From assembly GCA_013297675.1 (NCBI GenBank), contig JAAFHZ010000006.1, positions 1 to 64,000 of the forward strand: 64,000 bases of DNA, written 5' to 3'. Origin of the DNA: Synechococcales cyanobacterium bin59.metabat.ball.084. Lineage in GTDB: Bacteria > Cyanobacteriota > Cyanobacteriia > Cyanobacteriales > Chamaesiphonaceae. Under the pieces are notes generated by a model. It had not been told where the DNA came from and searched no databases. It worked only from the letters and a program-made list of their open reading frames with translations. Numbering within the stretch: position 1 is the first letter of the stretch; each line of letters opens with the position of its first letter. The position numbers and the translations under genes were made by a program. Below are positions 16,910-26,886 of this stretch, in pieces.

Positions 16910-17158
16910 TTACTTAAGGAACTTCTGAATTTGGTCTTTAGATTCAAAGCGATCGGAGACGATCGGTAGACTCTGACGGTTAGTGTTGAAATACTCGTTG
17001 GGACGGGGAGTACCAAAGGCATCGTAAGCGAGACCTGTAGATACAAACAGCCAGCCAGCAATGAATAGAGCTGGAATGGTTAGACTGTGAATGACCCAAT
17101 AGCGAATACTGGTGACGATATCGGAAAATGGCCGTTCACCGGTGGTTCCTCCAGACAT
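16910..17158 (-). CDS. psbE: Cytochrome b559 alpha subunit
   Basis: An 82-residue protein: [25 protein letters not shown] with the heme-ligating histidine, a membrane helix, and the lumenal [16 protein letters not shown] segment. PsbE and PsbF together bind one heme and are needed for PSII assembly. First gene of psbEFLJ. The usual upstream neighbours rubA and ycf48 are absent here; a CPA2 antiporter gene lies upstream instead. Confidence 0.98.
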   Translation of the reverse strand: MSGGTTGERPFSDIVTSIRYWVIHSLTIPALFIAGWLFVSTGLAYDAFGTPRPNEYFNTNRQSLPIVSDRFESKDQIQKFLK

Positions 17159-17240
17159 AGAGCTTGCTCCTATACTTATATTAAAACCTGATAATTAAGT
17201 TTACACGAAAATCTCAGATGGGGACACCCAGATATTGGCT

Positions 17241-19529
17241 CTAAGAAGCATCTGTTCTGACAGTCGCCGTTGAAGAAACTACAGTGAGGCTAGGAGCTAG
17301 GCGCTGCTGAAGTTTCCGCAGGGGATATTGACCGCCGCACAGCAGCAGCCGATCGCCCACTTCCAACTTGGTATTAAACTCAATTTCGCTGGTTAGCTTG
17401 CCATCCCGCCGTAGTGCCCGCAAGGTAACACCATACTGCCGAGAAAAATCTAAATCTTGCAGCGATTCGCCCACTACCAGACTGTCTGGGGGAATCACCA
17501 GCCACTGGCAGGGAGTGGTGGTTGCGGGCAGAGCAATTTCACCGCGAATAAGCTGTTCAAAAGCTACTTTTTCTTCAGGAGAACCCACCACCAAACAGCG
17601 ATCGCCATCTAATAAGAAAGCACTGCCATCGGGATAAGTGATTTCTTCGCCGCACTCGCGCTCGATCGACAAAATAGTCACCCCAGTTAACGAGCGAATA
17701 TTGGCCTCTTCGATCGACATGCCCCCCAGAGGCGAAATTGCTGGAATGTTGTACCACCGAGTATTCATCCCCACCATTGCCGCCGCTAAATCGAGCTTAT
17801 CGGTACGAGAAGAGGAGCGTAATTCTAAATAGTGCGAATCCCGAATCTGGGAAATTTCTTTGCGCACCGCGTTTTCTTTGAGTCCTAACCGATTCAACAG
17901 GTGGCTAGCCATTTCTAAACTGGCCTCAAACTCTGGCTGCACGACCTCCTTACCGCCAAGCTGATAGAGCATTTCGATATCTTGGAACTGGTTAGCCCGC
18001 ACTACCACATCTAGATCTGGGGCCAGTTCTAAGGCTCGCTTCAAGCAAAGCCGAGTGCTCATGGCATCGGGTAGATTAATTACCATGGTTTTAGCTTGGG
18101 TCAAATTGGCCTTCGCCAGTACATGCAGGCTGGCAGCATTACCATAGACATAAGCAATGCCCAAGTCCCGAATCTTCTGAATGGCGGCTTCGGATTGTTC
18201 TACTACCACCACTGGCGCACCGTGGGGCTGCATCAGGTGCAATAAATTCTGGCCGGTGCGACCGTAGCCGCAAATTACAATATGACCACTGATTTCTTCG
18301 TCTACTGCCGAATCTAGCGGCATTTCGGCTGGTTCCAATAAAGCCCGCATCGGCGCGAAGCTCTCCAGCCAGCTAAACAGCTTAGGAGTGAGCTGCAATA
18401 CAAAAGGAGTAACCACCAGCGTTACCGCCGTAGTACCTAGCAGCAGCAAATACACTGGCCGAGAAACGAAACCCAGGCTTTGGCCTTCGCTGGCCAATAC
18501 AAACGAGAATTCTCCAATCTGTGCCAGTCCTAAACCCACAGTAATCGCGGTCTTGAGGGGATAACCAAAGAGCCGCACCAGGGGAGTGATGATCGACCAT
18601 TTGCCAATCAGCACCAAACAAACCAGCCCCAAAATGAGCTGCCAATTCTGCCACAGAAACAGCGGGTCAATCAACATGCCGATCGAAGCAAAAAACAAAG
18701 CCGCAAATACATCTCGAATCGGCTCTACATAAGTCAGGGTTTGGTCAGCGTACTCTACCTCCGAGATCATCAAACCAGCCACAAAGGCTCCCATCTCGAT
18801 CGATAGCCCCAATTGTTCGGTCAACAGCGCAATGCTCAGGCAGAGCGTAACAACCCCCAGTAAAAATAATTCACGGCTTTCGGTTTTGGCCAGCAGCCGC
18901 AAAAATCTTGGTACCACCCAAATCCCGGCCACGATCGCACCGCCTGCAAACACCGCAATCTTAATACCCGCCTGCAACAAGGCAGCCCCAATTTCTGCCG
19001 GGGGCTGATCCAGCGCAGGCAAAATTGCTAGCATTAAGCCCAAGGCCAAATCTTGCACCACCAAGATCCCTAGCATCACCTGGCCGTGCTGAGTCTCCGT
19101 CTCATTGGCTTCCATCAGGCATTTCAGCACCACAGCAGTAGAAGACAAGGAGAGAATAGCACCCAAAAATATCCCTTGCTGAGGCGTTGTCACCCAGCCC
19201 ACCGCGACGGAAATAACTGCTGTTACCAAAATGGTTAGCAGAATCTGTAAGCCCCCGCCACCCAAGCTGATATTTTGAACTTTTTTGAGTTCTCCAAACG
19301 AAAACTCTACTCCTAGAGCAAATAACAAAAATGCGGCTCCAAACTGCGCCAGGGTCTCTACCTGAATCAATTCTTTGATCAGCCCTAAACCGGCTGGCCC
19401 AACGATCATGCCGCCGATAATGTAGCCCAAGAGGGCGGGTTGACGGCAGAGTCCGGCTAGCACACCGCCAACGGCGGCGGCAGCTAGCACTGAAAACAGG
19501 TCAACGATTAACCGAAAATCTTCTTGCAC
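17241..19529 (-). CDS. CPA2-family cation:proton antiporter with TrkA-N/TrkA-C domains
   Basis: A 762-residue protein. The first 400 residues hold about 12-13 membrane helices (GYIIGGMIVGPAGLGLI; LLFALGVEFSFGEL; SLSSTAVVLKCL). A TrkA-N nucleotide-binding domain follows near residue 420 (HIVICGYGRTGQNLL), then two C-terminal TrkA-C-like regions (TGVTILSIERE; YGVTLRALRRDG). This is the architecture of KefB/KefC-like and cyanobacterial Na+/H+ or K+/H+ antiporters. The ion cannot be assigned from sequence. It is encoded upstream of psbE on the same strand, with about 80 bases between. Confidence 0.93.
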   Translation of the reverse strand: MQEDFRLIVDLFSVLAAAAVGGVLAGLCRQPALLGYIIGGMIVGPAGLGLIKELIQVETLAQFGAAFLLFALGVEFSFGELKKVQNISLGGGGLQILLTILVTAVISVAVGWVTTPQQGIFLGAILSLSSTAVVLKCLMEANETETQHGQVMLGILVVQDLALGLMLAILPALDQPPAEIGAALLQAGIKIAVFAGGAIVAGIWVVPRFLRLLAKTESRELFLLGVVTLCLSIALLTEQLGLSIEMGAFVAGLMISEVEYADQTLTYVEPIRDVFAALFFASIGMLIDPLFLWQNWQLILGLVCLVLIGKWSIITPLVRLFGYPLKTAITVGLGLAQIGEFSFVLASEGQSLGFVSRPVYLLLLGTTAVTLVVTPFVLQLTPKLFSWLESFAPMRALLEPAEMPLDSAVDEEISGHIVICGYGRTGQNLLHLMQPHGAPVVVVEQSEAAIQKIRDLGIAYVYGNAASLHVLAKANLTQAKTMVINLPDAMSTRLCLKRALELAPDLDVVVRANQFQDIEMLYQLGGKEVVQPEFEASLEMASHLLNRLGLKENAVRKEISQIRDSHYLELRSSSRTDKLDLAAAMVGMNTRWYNIPAISPLGGMSIEEANIRSLTGVTILSIERECGEEITYPDGSAFLLDGDRCLVVGSPEEKVAFEQLIRGEIALPATTTPCQWLVIPPDSLVVGESLQDLDFSRQYGVTLRALRRDGKLTSEIEFNTKLEVGDRLLLCGGQYPLRKLQQRLAPSLTVVSSTATVRTDAS

Positions 19530-19787
19530 TATCTAGATTTATGAGAAGGATTGTTAAAAATGCTTAACTCCCAGGATAGCGAGTTTTCTAGTTTCTGTCT
19601 GGAGCGGTGATAATTTTTAATCTGGCTAAAATTTTTAGCTCATGTGTTTAAAAAATCAAAAAGCAATGCATGGACAGTAGTTTTTTCTAGAGCGACCGCT
19701 CATATTTGTAGACAGTCTCGATTCACTGGACTACAAAGGAGAGTCACCCCGCTATGATATTGGGGAAGTTTTGCGCAGCAGCCTACA

Positions 19788-20570
19788 ATGCAACCAGTCA
19801 CCCAGAAAGTCGAAGACCTCACCATCCAGATCTACCCAGATCTCACCACCCTGATCGAACATACCGTCGATCGATTACACCAATATCTCCAGCAAAAAAT
19901 TGCTCAACAGGGCCAAGCCACAATCATTTTGGCTTCTGGTAGCTCCTATACCCAGTTTCTCAAAACTTTCACCACCAATCAGCAGCCTAACCAAAAACTC
20001 GACTGGTCAAAAATCACCTGCTTCCATCTAGATGAATATCTGGGCATCGAAGCCAGCCATCCGGCCAGTTTTCAGCGCTATATGCAAGAACTGGTCGCCG
20101 ATCGAGTACCCCTGAAAAAATTCCATTTCTTAGATAGCAGCACCCTGCAACCAATCCAAGAATGCCGCCGCTATGGTGCCTTAGTAAGTGCCCAGCCGAT
20201 CGATCTCTGCCTATTAGGCATCGGAGACAACGGCCACATTGCCTTTAATGACCCATTGGTGGCCGACTTCACCGACCCAGAACCAGTCAAAATTGTCAAA
20301 CTAGCCGAAAAATCTCGCCAGCAGCAAGTAGATGTGGGCTTTTTTTCGGATATTGCCCAGGTACCCCAATACGCCATGACCATGACCATTTCTAGTATTT
20401 GTCGGGCAGAACAGATCTACTGTTTGGCCACTGGTCAGCGTAAAGCCAATATTGTGAACCAGTTTTTGCAACAGCCGATCGCCCCCAGCCTGCCTGCTAC
20501 TATACTGCGTAGACAGTCCCAGGCTACACTGCTGTTAGACGCAGCAGCAGCTAGTTTGCTCAAGTTTTAA
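19788..20570 (+). CDS. nagB: Glucosamine-6-phosphate deaminase-like protein
   Basis: A 260-residue protein of the NagB/6-phosphogluconolactonase fold. It has the phosphate loop ASGSSYTQFL (the usual GG/TGSTP loop, altered), CFHLDEYLGI near residue 85 and the catalytic GIGDNGHIAFNDP near 150. It would convert glucosamine-6-phosphate to fructose-6-phosphate plus ammonia. ATG 19788 is favoured; a longer frame is out of register. No other amino-sugar gene is nearby. Confidence 0.88.
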   Translation: MQPVTQKVEDLTIQIYPDLTTLIEHTVDRLHQYLQQKIAQQGQATIILASGSSYTQFLKTFTTNQQPNQKLDWSKITCFHLDEYLGIEASHPASFQRYMQELVADRVPLKKFHFLDSSTLQPIQECRRYGALVSAQPIDLCLLGIGDNGHIAFNDPLVADFTDPEPVKIVKLAEKSRQQQVDVGFFSDIAQVPQYAMTMTISSICRAEQIYCLATGQRKANIVNQFLQQPIAPSLPATILRRQSQATLLLDAAAASLLKF

Positions 20571-20603
20571 CCCAATCAACTTTTAAAAACAGGTTTTCTT
20601 GTC

Positions 20604-22823
20604 ATGATCGATTCTCCTACAGAGACGCTACGCGAACGACTTTCCCGTGCAGCTCGCTCGTTCTCGGTGCCGTTATTAGCAGGCTTAGCCGTTACGGGAT
20701 TGGTGGTAGGCGTAAAAGAATTGGGCTGGCTGCAACAGCGAGAGTTAGATGCTTATGATCAGGCGACTCGCCTCATGCCTGCCGAGCCAACTGACCCCCG
20801 AATTTTAGTCGTGTTAATCACCACCAAAGATGTCGGTAAGTATGGCTTGCCAGTTCCTGATCCCATTATTAGTCAGGCATTGAATAAGCTTGTTACTGCT
20901 GATGCTGCAATTATTGGGTTAGATTTAATTAAAGATGTCACCAAAGGCGAGTTACTCGAAACCCTTAAAGCAGACAATCAAATATTAGCCATTTGCGCCC
21001 ATGGTCGAAAGCCATCAGAAACCATCAAAAGTCCACCCGGTATGGATGATGAAGAATTTTCTGGGAAAGTTGGGTTCGCTGATTTCCCATTAGATCTAGA
21101 TGGAGTGGTACGCAGATATTCATTAGTGTTTGGCGGTACTGATCCCAATTCCGGCTGTGCGGCACCATCCTCCTTGGGCGAAAGTATAGCTCATGGGTAT
21201 TTAAAGCAAGTCAAAAAAATTGAATCTGGTTTTGATGAAACATCTAACCTTTATAAACTTGGCGATTTAACCGTTCCCAATTTGTCAAACAAGTTTGGTG
21301 GCTACCAAAATGCTGATATGAAAGGGTATCCAATTATGCTGAGATATCGACATAAGGGTTTTGAAACAGTCACCTTAAGCGATGTTCTTACTGACAAAGT
21401 TAAAAATATTAAAGACCGCGTTGTGTTAATTGGTGCTGATTACAGGATTTCAGGTGGTGATAAAGATGATGTACGCACTCCTTTTAGCCCCAACGGAGCT
21501 GAAGATCAAAGAATGTTAGGAGTGAATGTACATGCACAAGCGGCTAGTCAACTAATTAGTCTCGCTTTAGATAAGCGTCCTTTGATTAGAGCTTGGTCAG
21601 AACCCACTGAGGGGCTGTGGCTATTTGGTTGGTCGCTGGTGGGGGGAGGCTTGGCCTGGTTTGTGCGTCATCCCGGCAAACTATTGGGTTCTTTGACTTT
21701 GGCGGGAACCGGGTCGATCGGGGCTTTTGGTTTATTGTTTGCTAACTCAGTGTGGATTCCGGTGATCTCGCCCTTGTTGGGTCTGGGTGGTGCTGCTTTG
21801 GCGGCCTATGGTTGGCGTAATTATGGGGTCGATCGAGAGCAGCAAAAAATGCAGTCACTAGCGCGTAATCAAGAGCAGACCATCGAAGCTCTCAAACAAA
21901 TTTTGAGTCAGCAGCCAATTACTGGTATTCCCACTCAAAATATGTCCCAGCAGCAGATGCCTGCAACTACCGCCATTCCTGAGCAGCGACTGTTGGGTGA
22001 TCGCTATCAAACTATCGATATTTTGGGTGCCGGAGGCTTTGCCACCACCTATTTAGCCGAAGATAACAACAAGCCTAGTAAGCCCCGCTGCGCGATTAAG
22101 CACCTCACTCCCGCACGCCGCGATGCGGCTTTTGTGGACATGGCACGGCGATTATTTAACACCGAAGCGGCTATTTTAGAGCGACTGGGGACTCACGAAC
22201 AAATTCCTAATTTGCTGGCTTACTTTGAACAAAATGGTGAGTTTTATTTAGTCCAAGAACTAATTGAAGGTAAATGTCTCGATCAAGAACTGGATGACAC
22301 TGCCGAACCTTGGACGGAAAAAAAGGTGGTGAATTTATTGCAGCAAATGCTGCCAGTTTTGGAATACATCCACGAGCGCGGGGTGATTCACCGCGATATT
22401 AAGCCCAGCAATATTATTCGTCGCGGCAGAGACAGTATATTTGTTTTGATCGATTTTGGAGCCGTGAAAGAAATTAATCCTCAACTGCCCGATGCCAACA
22501 CGATCGCCATTGGTACCCGAGGCTACACTCCTGCCGAGCAATACGCTGGTTTCCCGCGCTTTGCTAGTGATGTCTATGCTCTGGGGATGATTGCCATTGA
22601 AGCTGCCACTAATACTAACCCCCGCGACATACCTCAAAACGAAAAAACTGGCAGCTTAGACTGGGAAGACTTAGCGCCACTCAGTGCCGAACTAAAGACT
22701 ATCATTAATAAAATGGTGGCATATCAATATCAGCAGCGCTATCAAAGAGCCGCTGATGTGTTGCAAGATTTACAAGCGATGTTACATGCTAAAACTGCTG
22801 ATTCACAACCTTTATCCAATTAG
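20604..22823 (+). CDS. CHASE2-domain serine/threonine protein kinase
   Basis: A 739-residue membrane receptor kinase. A first membrane helix (about 22-38) is followed by an extracytoplasmic CHASE2 sensor domain (about 45-330) and three more helices (about 335-405). The cytoplasmic kinase domain starts near 466 with the loop GAGGFATTYLA, Lys499 (CAIKH), HRDIKPSN at 596-603 and DFG at 617-619, so it should be active. A signal outside the membrane would control phosphorylation of unknown targets. Codons 6-12 fall in a dispersed-repeat sequence. It lies 33 bases after nagB, possibly co-transcribed. Confidence 0.93.
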   Translation: MIDSPTETLRERLSRAARSFSVPLLAGLAVTGLVVGVKELGWLQQRELDAYDQATRLMPAEPTDPRILVVLITTKDVGKYGLPVPDPIISQALNKLVTADAAIIGLDLIKDVTKGELLETLKADNQILAICAHGRKPSETIKSPPGMDDEEFSGKVGFADFPLDLDGVVRRYSLVFGGTDPNSGCAAPSSLGESIAHGYLKQVKKIESGFDETSNLYKLGDLTVPNLSNKFGGYQNADMKGYPIMLRYRHKGFETVTLSDVLTDKVKNIKDRVVLIGADYRISGGDKDDVRTPFSPNGAEDQRMLGVNVHAQAASQLISLALDKRPLIRAWSEPTEGLWLFGWSLVGGGLAWFVRHPGKLLGSLTLAGTGSIGAFGLLFANSVWIPVISPLLGLGGAALAAYGWRNYGVDREQQKMQSLARNQEQTIEALKQILSQQPITGIPTQNMSQQQMPATTAIPEQRLLGDRYQTIDILGAGGFATTYLAEDNNKPSKPRCAIKHLTPARRDAAFVDMARRLFNTEAAILERLGTHEQIPNLLAYFEQNGEFYLVQELIEGKCLDQELDDTAEPWTEKKVVNLLQQMLPVLEYIHERGVIHRDIKPSNIIRRGRDSIFVLIDFGAVKEINPQLPDANTIAIGTRGYTPAEQYAGFPRFASDVYALGMIAIEAATNTNPRDIPQNEKTGSLDWEDLAPLSAELKTIINKMVAYQYQQRYQRAADVLQDLQAMLHAKTADSQPLSN
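20621..20638 (+). repeat. Small dispersed repeat in the 5' end of the kinase gene
   Basis: AGAGACGCTACGCGAACG matches 17 of 18 bases of 16019-16036. Here it is read through in frame and encodes part of the cytoplasmic N-terminus (ETLRER) of the CHASE2 kinase. Confidence 0.7.
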
Positions 22824-22950
22824 TATTTAAAAGGATGTCATCGGCTAAATGTACGAGGATATCAAGAAAAAAGTCTTTAGTACTTCCCGAGAGAGAAAAG
22901 CAGTGCTAGAATCTGTTATCAAATAATATTTCGATAACAGGAAGATAATC

Positions 22951-23370
22951 ATGGCCGCAGCACAAAGTAGCCTTTTGGGCGATTTTAAAAACTTTATCAT
23001 GAAAGGCAACGTGCTGGATTTGGCCGTTGCTGTAATCTTGGGTGGCGCATTCGCCAAGATTGTAGAATCTCTAATTAAAGACATCATCACTCCCGCAGTT
23101 TTATCTCCAATTTTGGCAAGCTTACCGGTTAAGGACATTAACTTGCTGGAGTTCAACGGTATTAAGTATGGGCTGTTTCTCTCCGCTTTGATCAATTTCT
23201 TACTAATTGCAGCAGTAATTTTCTTAATGGTTAGAAGCTTTGAAACTGCCAAGAGAAAAATGTCTCGTCAAGAAGCAATGGCCGCTGAAGCTGCTGATCC
23301 GATCGCCGTTCAGCAACAGCTAATTAGCTCGATCGATCGTTTAAACACCACTGTTTCTCAGAAGATCTAA
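22951..23370 (+). CDS. mscL: Large-conductance mechanosensitive channel
   Basis: A 139-residue protein with the MscL N-terminus (DFKNFIMKGNVLDLAVAVIL), the first pore helix, a periplasmic loop and the second helix (ALINFLLIAAVIFLMV), then a charged cytoplasmic bundle. It opens under membrane tension to release solutes during osmotic downshock. The length is typical. A strong terminator follows directly. Confidence 0.97.
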   Translation: MAAAQSSLLGDFKNFIMKGNVLDLAVAVILGGAFAKIVESLIKDIITPAVLSPILASLPVKDINLLEFNGIKYGLFLSALINFLLIAAVIFLMVRSFETAKRKMSRQEAMAAEAADPIAVQQQLISSIDRLNTTVSQKI

Positions 23371-23392
23371 TTCTAAATTGTTCAGATAAAAC

Positions 23393-23422
23393 AAAAAAGC
23401 CCTGCGGTCGCAGGGCTTTTTT
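23393..23422. terminator. Strong bidirectional intrinsic terminator after mscL
   Basis: Stem GCCCTGC / GCAGGGC with loop GGTC, flanked by six A and six T residues, between convergent mscL and the Gfo/Idh/MocA gene. Confidence 0.92.
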
Positions 23423-23436
23423 GTTGACACACATTT

Positions 23437-24498
23437 CTAAACTTCAGTCAGCACCATCGAAGGCTGCCAAACTTTGCCATCTAAAGCCATTTGCTCGATA
23501 TCGATCGCCAGTCGCAAAGCCTTGAGCGCCTGTTCTCCACCAACAGAAGGCTGATTACCACAGCGCACACAGTTTACAAAGTGCTCTAGCTCGGCATATA
23601 GCGGCTCAACGCTGCTGGTGTAAACCTTTTCGATTAGGCCATCTTGACGATACAGACCCTGCTGAAAATCGTTGAGCTTGTCTCCGTTGTGACGGTGAAT
23701 CGAAATCTCGTTGTTCAAGAAGTTAGCGCGAGTCAGAGAATGACGGCAATGAGCATCAATGCTGCGGGTTTTGCGATGAGTCACCTTACTGGCGGTTAAA
23801 GTGGCCACCACACCGTTTGCAAACCCCAAAGTGGCTGTTACATAGTCTAAGTATTTAGAGGACTCTCCACTGCGGCTACCGCTGGCGGTCAGACCAACTA
23901 CCGTTGCCCCCGCTAGCTCCATCAACAGGTCGATGTCATGAATCATCAGATCTAAAACCACCGACACATCGTTAGCACGATTGCTGTAAGGACTCATCCG
24001 ATGAGCTTCTAAAGCCAAGACCTTTTCGGTTTTGAGTACCTGGCTGAGTTCTTGGAACACCGGGTTGAAACGTTCAATATGACCAACCTGCAAAATCGAC
24101 TGACTTTCGGCAGCGGCGTTAACTAACTGCTCGGCTTCCTCGATCGTGGCTGCAATTGGTTTTTCGATCAATACATGTATTCCTGCTTTCAGGCAGGCAA
24201 TTCCTACTTCGTAGTGCAAGCGAGTAGGCACGGCGATACACACTGCATCTACATGCTGAATGAGTTCGCGAAAATCTTCAAAAAAACGGGCTCGGTACTT
24301 ACTAGCAGTTTCCAGACCCTGTTCTACATTTACATCGGCAATACCGATGAACTTGACATCTTTAATTAAACTGAGTACTCGGGCATGGTGTTGACCCATA
24401 TTCCCGACTCCAATTAAACCGACCCGCAGCAACTGTCTTGGTGCCTTGGCAGGCATGACAGTTTCCTGTACTTTATTTGCCGACATATTGTATTTCAC
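23437..24498 (-). CDS. Gfo/Idh/MocA-family oxidoreductase
   Basis: A 353-residue NAD(P)-dependent oxidoreductase. The N-terminal Rossmann fold has LRVGLIGVGNMGQHHARVL near residue 24, and the EKPIA motif (HVLIEKPIA) with the catalytic lysine is near 115. A C-terminal alpha/beta substrate domain follows. Such enzymes act on sugars, sugar nucleotides or related polyols; the substrate is not clear. A 15-residue N-terminal extension before the Rossmann core suggests the true start may be the ATG at residue 5 or 16. It stands alone. Confidence 0.92.
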   Translation of the reverse strand: MKYNMSANKVQETVMPAKAPRQLLRVGLIGVGNMGQHHARVLSLIKDVKFIGIADVNVEQGLETASKYRARFFEDFRELIQHVDAVCIAVPTRLHYEVGIACLKAGIHVLIEKPIAATIEEAEQLVNAAAESQSILQVGHIERFNPVFQELSQVLKTEKVLALEAHRMSPYSNRANDVSVVLDLMIHDIDLLMELAGATVVGLTASGSRSGESSKYLDYVTATLGFANGVVATLTASKVTHRKTRSIDAHCRHSLTRANFLNNEISIHRHNGDKLNDFQQGLYRQDGLIEKVYTSSVEPLYAELEHFVNCVRCGNQPSVGGEQALKALRLAIDIEQMALDGKVWQPSMVLTEV

Positions 24499-24847
24499 CT
24501 GAATCTACTCCTCCACCGCAGAGTGGTTAACAGCAGTCAATTTGCCGGAGATTAAGAATGTCGTCTTTACGCCAATGAAAGTAAGAACTATCATGTGCTG
24601 AGACAGCAATCACTGCGGAAATGTGACTAGAAGTGTTAGCCATCTGTTGCCAGATACTACCACAGTTGCCTTTACATTCAGGGACAGTCAGACTGAATTT
24701 ATGTTCCAGTAGACCGGGATGAAACGGTGTTGACTTATGCTGAATTGTTTAAAAGTGTTAAGTAGTGTCACTTGATTGTAACTGATTACTTCCAGTGCAA
24801 GCAAAGCTATTCCTCATTAATATTGATTCTCCTGCGCTTTTTCACTT
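24499..24847. other. 349-base gap between divergent oxidoreductase and queC genes
   Basis: This stretch must hold both divergent promoters. A minus-strand frame without stops runs from about 24745 to 24527 (roughly 72 codons, containing CKGNCGSIWQQMANTSS), but it has no ATG, GTG or TTG near its beginning and no recognised family. It may be a gene relic or chance. No riboswitch or RNA gene was recognised. Confidence 0.35.
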
Positions 24848-25525
24848 ATGCCCAAAGCTGTTGTTTTGCTTTCTGGTGGATTGGATTCCACCACTGTTTT
24901 GTATCAAGCCCGGTTTGACGGGTTCGATTGTTATGCCCTGTCTTTTGACTACCAGCAGCGCCACCAAAAAGAGTTGGCTGCTGCCCGGAAAGTTGCCCAG
25001 GCGGCACAGGTATCTGAGCATCGCGTCGTGGCTTTTGACCTGCGCTCTTGGGGCGGGTCAGCGCTCACCGATAGCTCGATCGATTTACCGATCGAACGAG
25101 AAATAAGACAAATGGCGCAGGAAATTCCTGTGACTTATGTCCCTGCTCGCAACACGATCTTTTTGAGTTTTGCCTTGGCCTATGCCGAGGCGATGCAGGC
25201 CAGCCGAGTTTATCTGGGGGTCAATGCCCTAGATTATTCTGGCTACCCAGACTGCCGACCAGCATACATCACGGCGATGCAGCAGGTCTTTGACTTGGGC
25301 ACTAAACAAGGATTGAGTGGCAACGGCATTCAAATTGCCGCTCCTTTAATCAATCTACACAAAACTGAAATTATTCAGCTCGGCAACCGCTTGGGGGTAT
25401 CTTGGGCAGATACTTGGTCTTGCTATGATGGCGGTGAGCTGGCTTGTGGAGTTTGTGACTCTTGCCAACTGCGCTTGGCCGCTTTTGCCGAGTTAGGCTT
25501 GGTCGATCCGGTGGTTTATCGGTAA
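24848..25525 (+). CDS. queC: 7-cyano-7-deazaguanine synthase
   Basis: A 225-residue enzyme with the PP-loop ATPase motif [10 protein letters not shown] at the N-terminus and the zinc-binding C-terminus (C-x7-C-x2-C-x2-C in [15 protein letters not shown]). It converts 7-carboxy-7-deazaguanine to preQ0 in queuosine synthesis. [17 protein letters not shown] is also characteristic. The full length and motifs indicate an active enzyme. Confidence 0.97.
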   Translation: MPKAVVLLSGGLDSTTVLYQARFDGFDCYALSFDYQQRHQKELAAARKVAQAAQVSEHRVVAFDLRSWGGSALTDSSIDLPIEREIRQMAQEIPVTYVPARNTIFLSFALAYAEAMQASRVYLGVNALDYSGYPDCRPAYITAMQQVFDLGTKQGLSGNGIQIAAPLINLHKTEIIQLGNRLGVSWADTWSCYDGGELACGVCDSCQLRLAAFAELGLVDPVVYR

Positions 25526-25527
25526 AC

Positions 25528-26859
25528 CTAAACATCCAAGGGAATCAGCGGCAGCGGGTGGCGATGAATTAGCACTCGATCGAGGCGATTACCATCCATG
25601 CTGCTGACCGTAAAGTCTAGGTTTTGATACCTATAGGGTTCCCCGACGATCGGCATTTGTTGCCATTTGTAAAGCAAAAAGCCCCCCAGAGTCTGATATT
25701 CCTCAATGAGCGGCAGAGTAATATCAAGAGCTGTATTTAGTTCGCTGACCGAAATTTGCGCCTGTACCAAAAAAGTATCTCGACCGGTGGAGACGATCGG
25801 TTCTAAGCGCGGGTAGTCTTCTTTTTGCTTGCCTAAAATCTCGGCAATTACATCTTTGCGAGTAATTAACCCCACCATGCCGCCATATTCATTGACTACC
25901 ATGGCCATGGCAATCCCTGCGGCCTGCATGGGTAAAAGAACTTCATCGATCGAGACTGATTCAAAAAACAAATGTAGGGGGCGAATGCAGCTTCTGATCG
26001 GGCTATCCAAATTTAAGCGTCCAGCCGCCATGGGCTTAGCCAAGTCGCGATAGTGAATGGTGCCGACTATTTCGTCGCTCGATCGACCGGTAACTGGGTA
26101 ACGAGAAAAATTGGTGGCTGCTACTCGCTCTAAGACCATCCGCCAGGTGGCATCCATGGGCACGGTTTCCATTTGGGGCTTGGGCACCATCACTTCGGTT
26201 AGGGTGACGGTGCTGAGAGCAAAGACTTTATCGATAATTTGGCGCTGGTTGCTTTGGAGTCCGATCGGTTCGGTGGCGATCAGGAGCTGTAATTCTTGAG
26301 AGGAGAGCTGATGGCGATTGTGTCGGTTATCATCAATGCCAAAAGCTCTTAAAAAAAGGTTAGTAGACTGATTCAGAATCCAAATTAGGGGCTGAAAAAT
26401 TTTGGCAATCACCAAGCTGGGCGGAGCTAGAACTCTAGCAATGCGCTCGGCATAGGCCAAGGCTAAGGACTTGGGAATTAGTTCGCCTAAGACAATTTGG
26501 AGATAAGCTAGCAGTATAAAAGTAAAAACAATTGCCAGCAAATTGGCTGTGGGCAAATACTTGATGCCCAGCCAACGAGAAAATAGCGGAGCAATCAACT
26601 GCAATACGGTGCGTTCGCCCAGCCAACCCAAAGCCAAACTAGATAAAGTGATACCTAGTTGGGTGGTAGATAGTAATTGATCTATTTGGTTCTGTAAACG
26701 CTGGACACTGCGAGATTGCAAGTCTCCATCTACTACTAGTTGATTGATTCTAGAACGGCGCACCGAAACCACAGCAAACTCTGCGGTTACAAAAAAACCG
26801 TTGATGGCAATCAAAATAAACACCACTGCTAACCGCAGTGCAATTTCTGACGAGCTCAA
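25528..26859 (-). CDS. CNNM/CorC (HlyC) family transporter protein
   Basis: A 443-residue membrane protein. A CNNM (DUF21) domain with about four helices (residues 1-200; FFVTAEFAVVSVRRSRI is typical) is followed by a CBS-domain pair (LTEVMVPKPQMETVP...; GIAMAMVVNEYGGMVGLIT) and a C-terminal CorC/HlyC domain. Members affect magnesium or cobalt efflux. It is convergent with queC, only two bases separating the stops, and downstream of a proline-rich membrane protein on the same strand. Confidence 0.93.
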   Translation of the reverse strand: MSSSEIALRLAVVFILIAINGFFVTAEFAVVSVRRSRINQLVVDGDLQSRSVQRLQNQIDQLLSTTQLGITLSSLALGWLGERTVLQLIAPLFSRWLGIKYLPTANLLAIVFTFILLAYLQIVLGELIPKSLALAYAERIARVLAPPSLVIAKIFQPLIWILNQSTNLFLRAFGIDDNRHNRHQLSSQELQLLIATEPIGLQSNQRQIIDKVFALSTVTLTEVMVPKPQMETVPMDATWRMVLERVAATNFSRYPVTGRSSDEIVGTIHYRDLAKPMAAGRLNLDSPIRSCIRPLHLFFESVSIDEVLLPMQAAGIAMAMVVNEYGGMVGLITRKDVIAEILGKQKEDYPRLEPIVSTGRDTFLVQAQISVSELNTALDITLPLIEEYQTLGGFLLYKWQQMPIVGEPYRYQNLDFTVSSMDGNRLDRVLIHRHPLPLIPLDV

Positions 26860-26886
26860 TAGTCCTCTATATATAGGTTCAAATAA

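Noticed and set aside
24527-24745. Minus-strand open frame of about 72 codons in the oxidoreductase-queC gap
   Set aside because: It lacks a usable start codon and no family was recognised; kept only as a remark in the gap entry.
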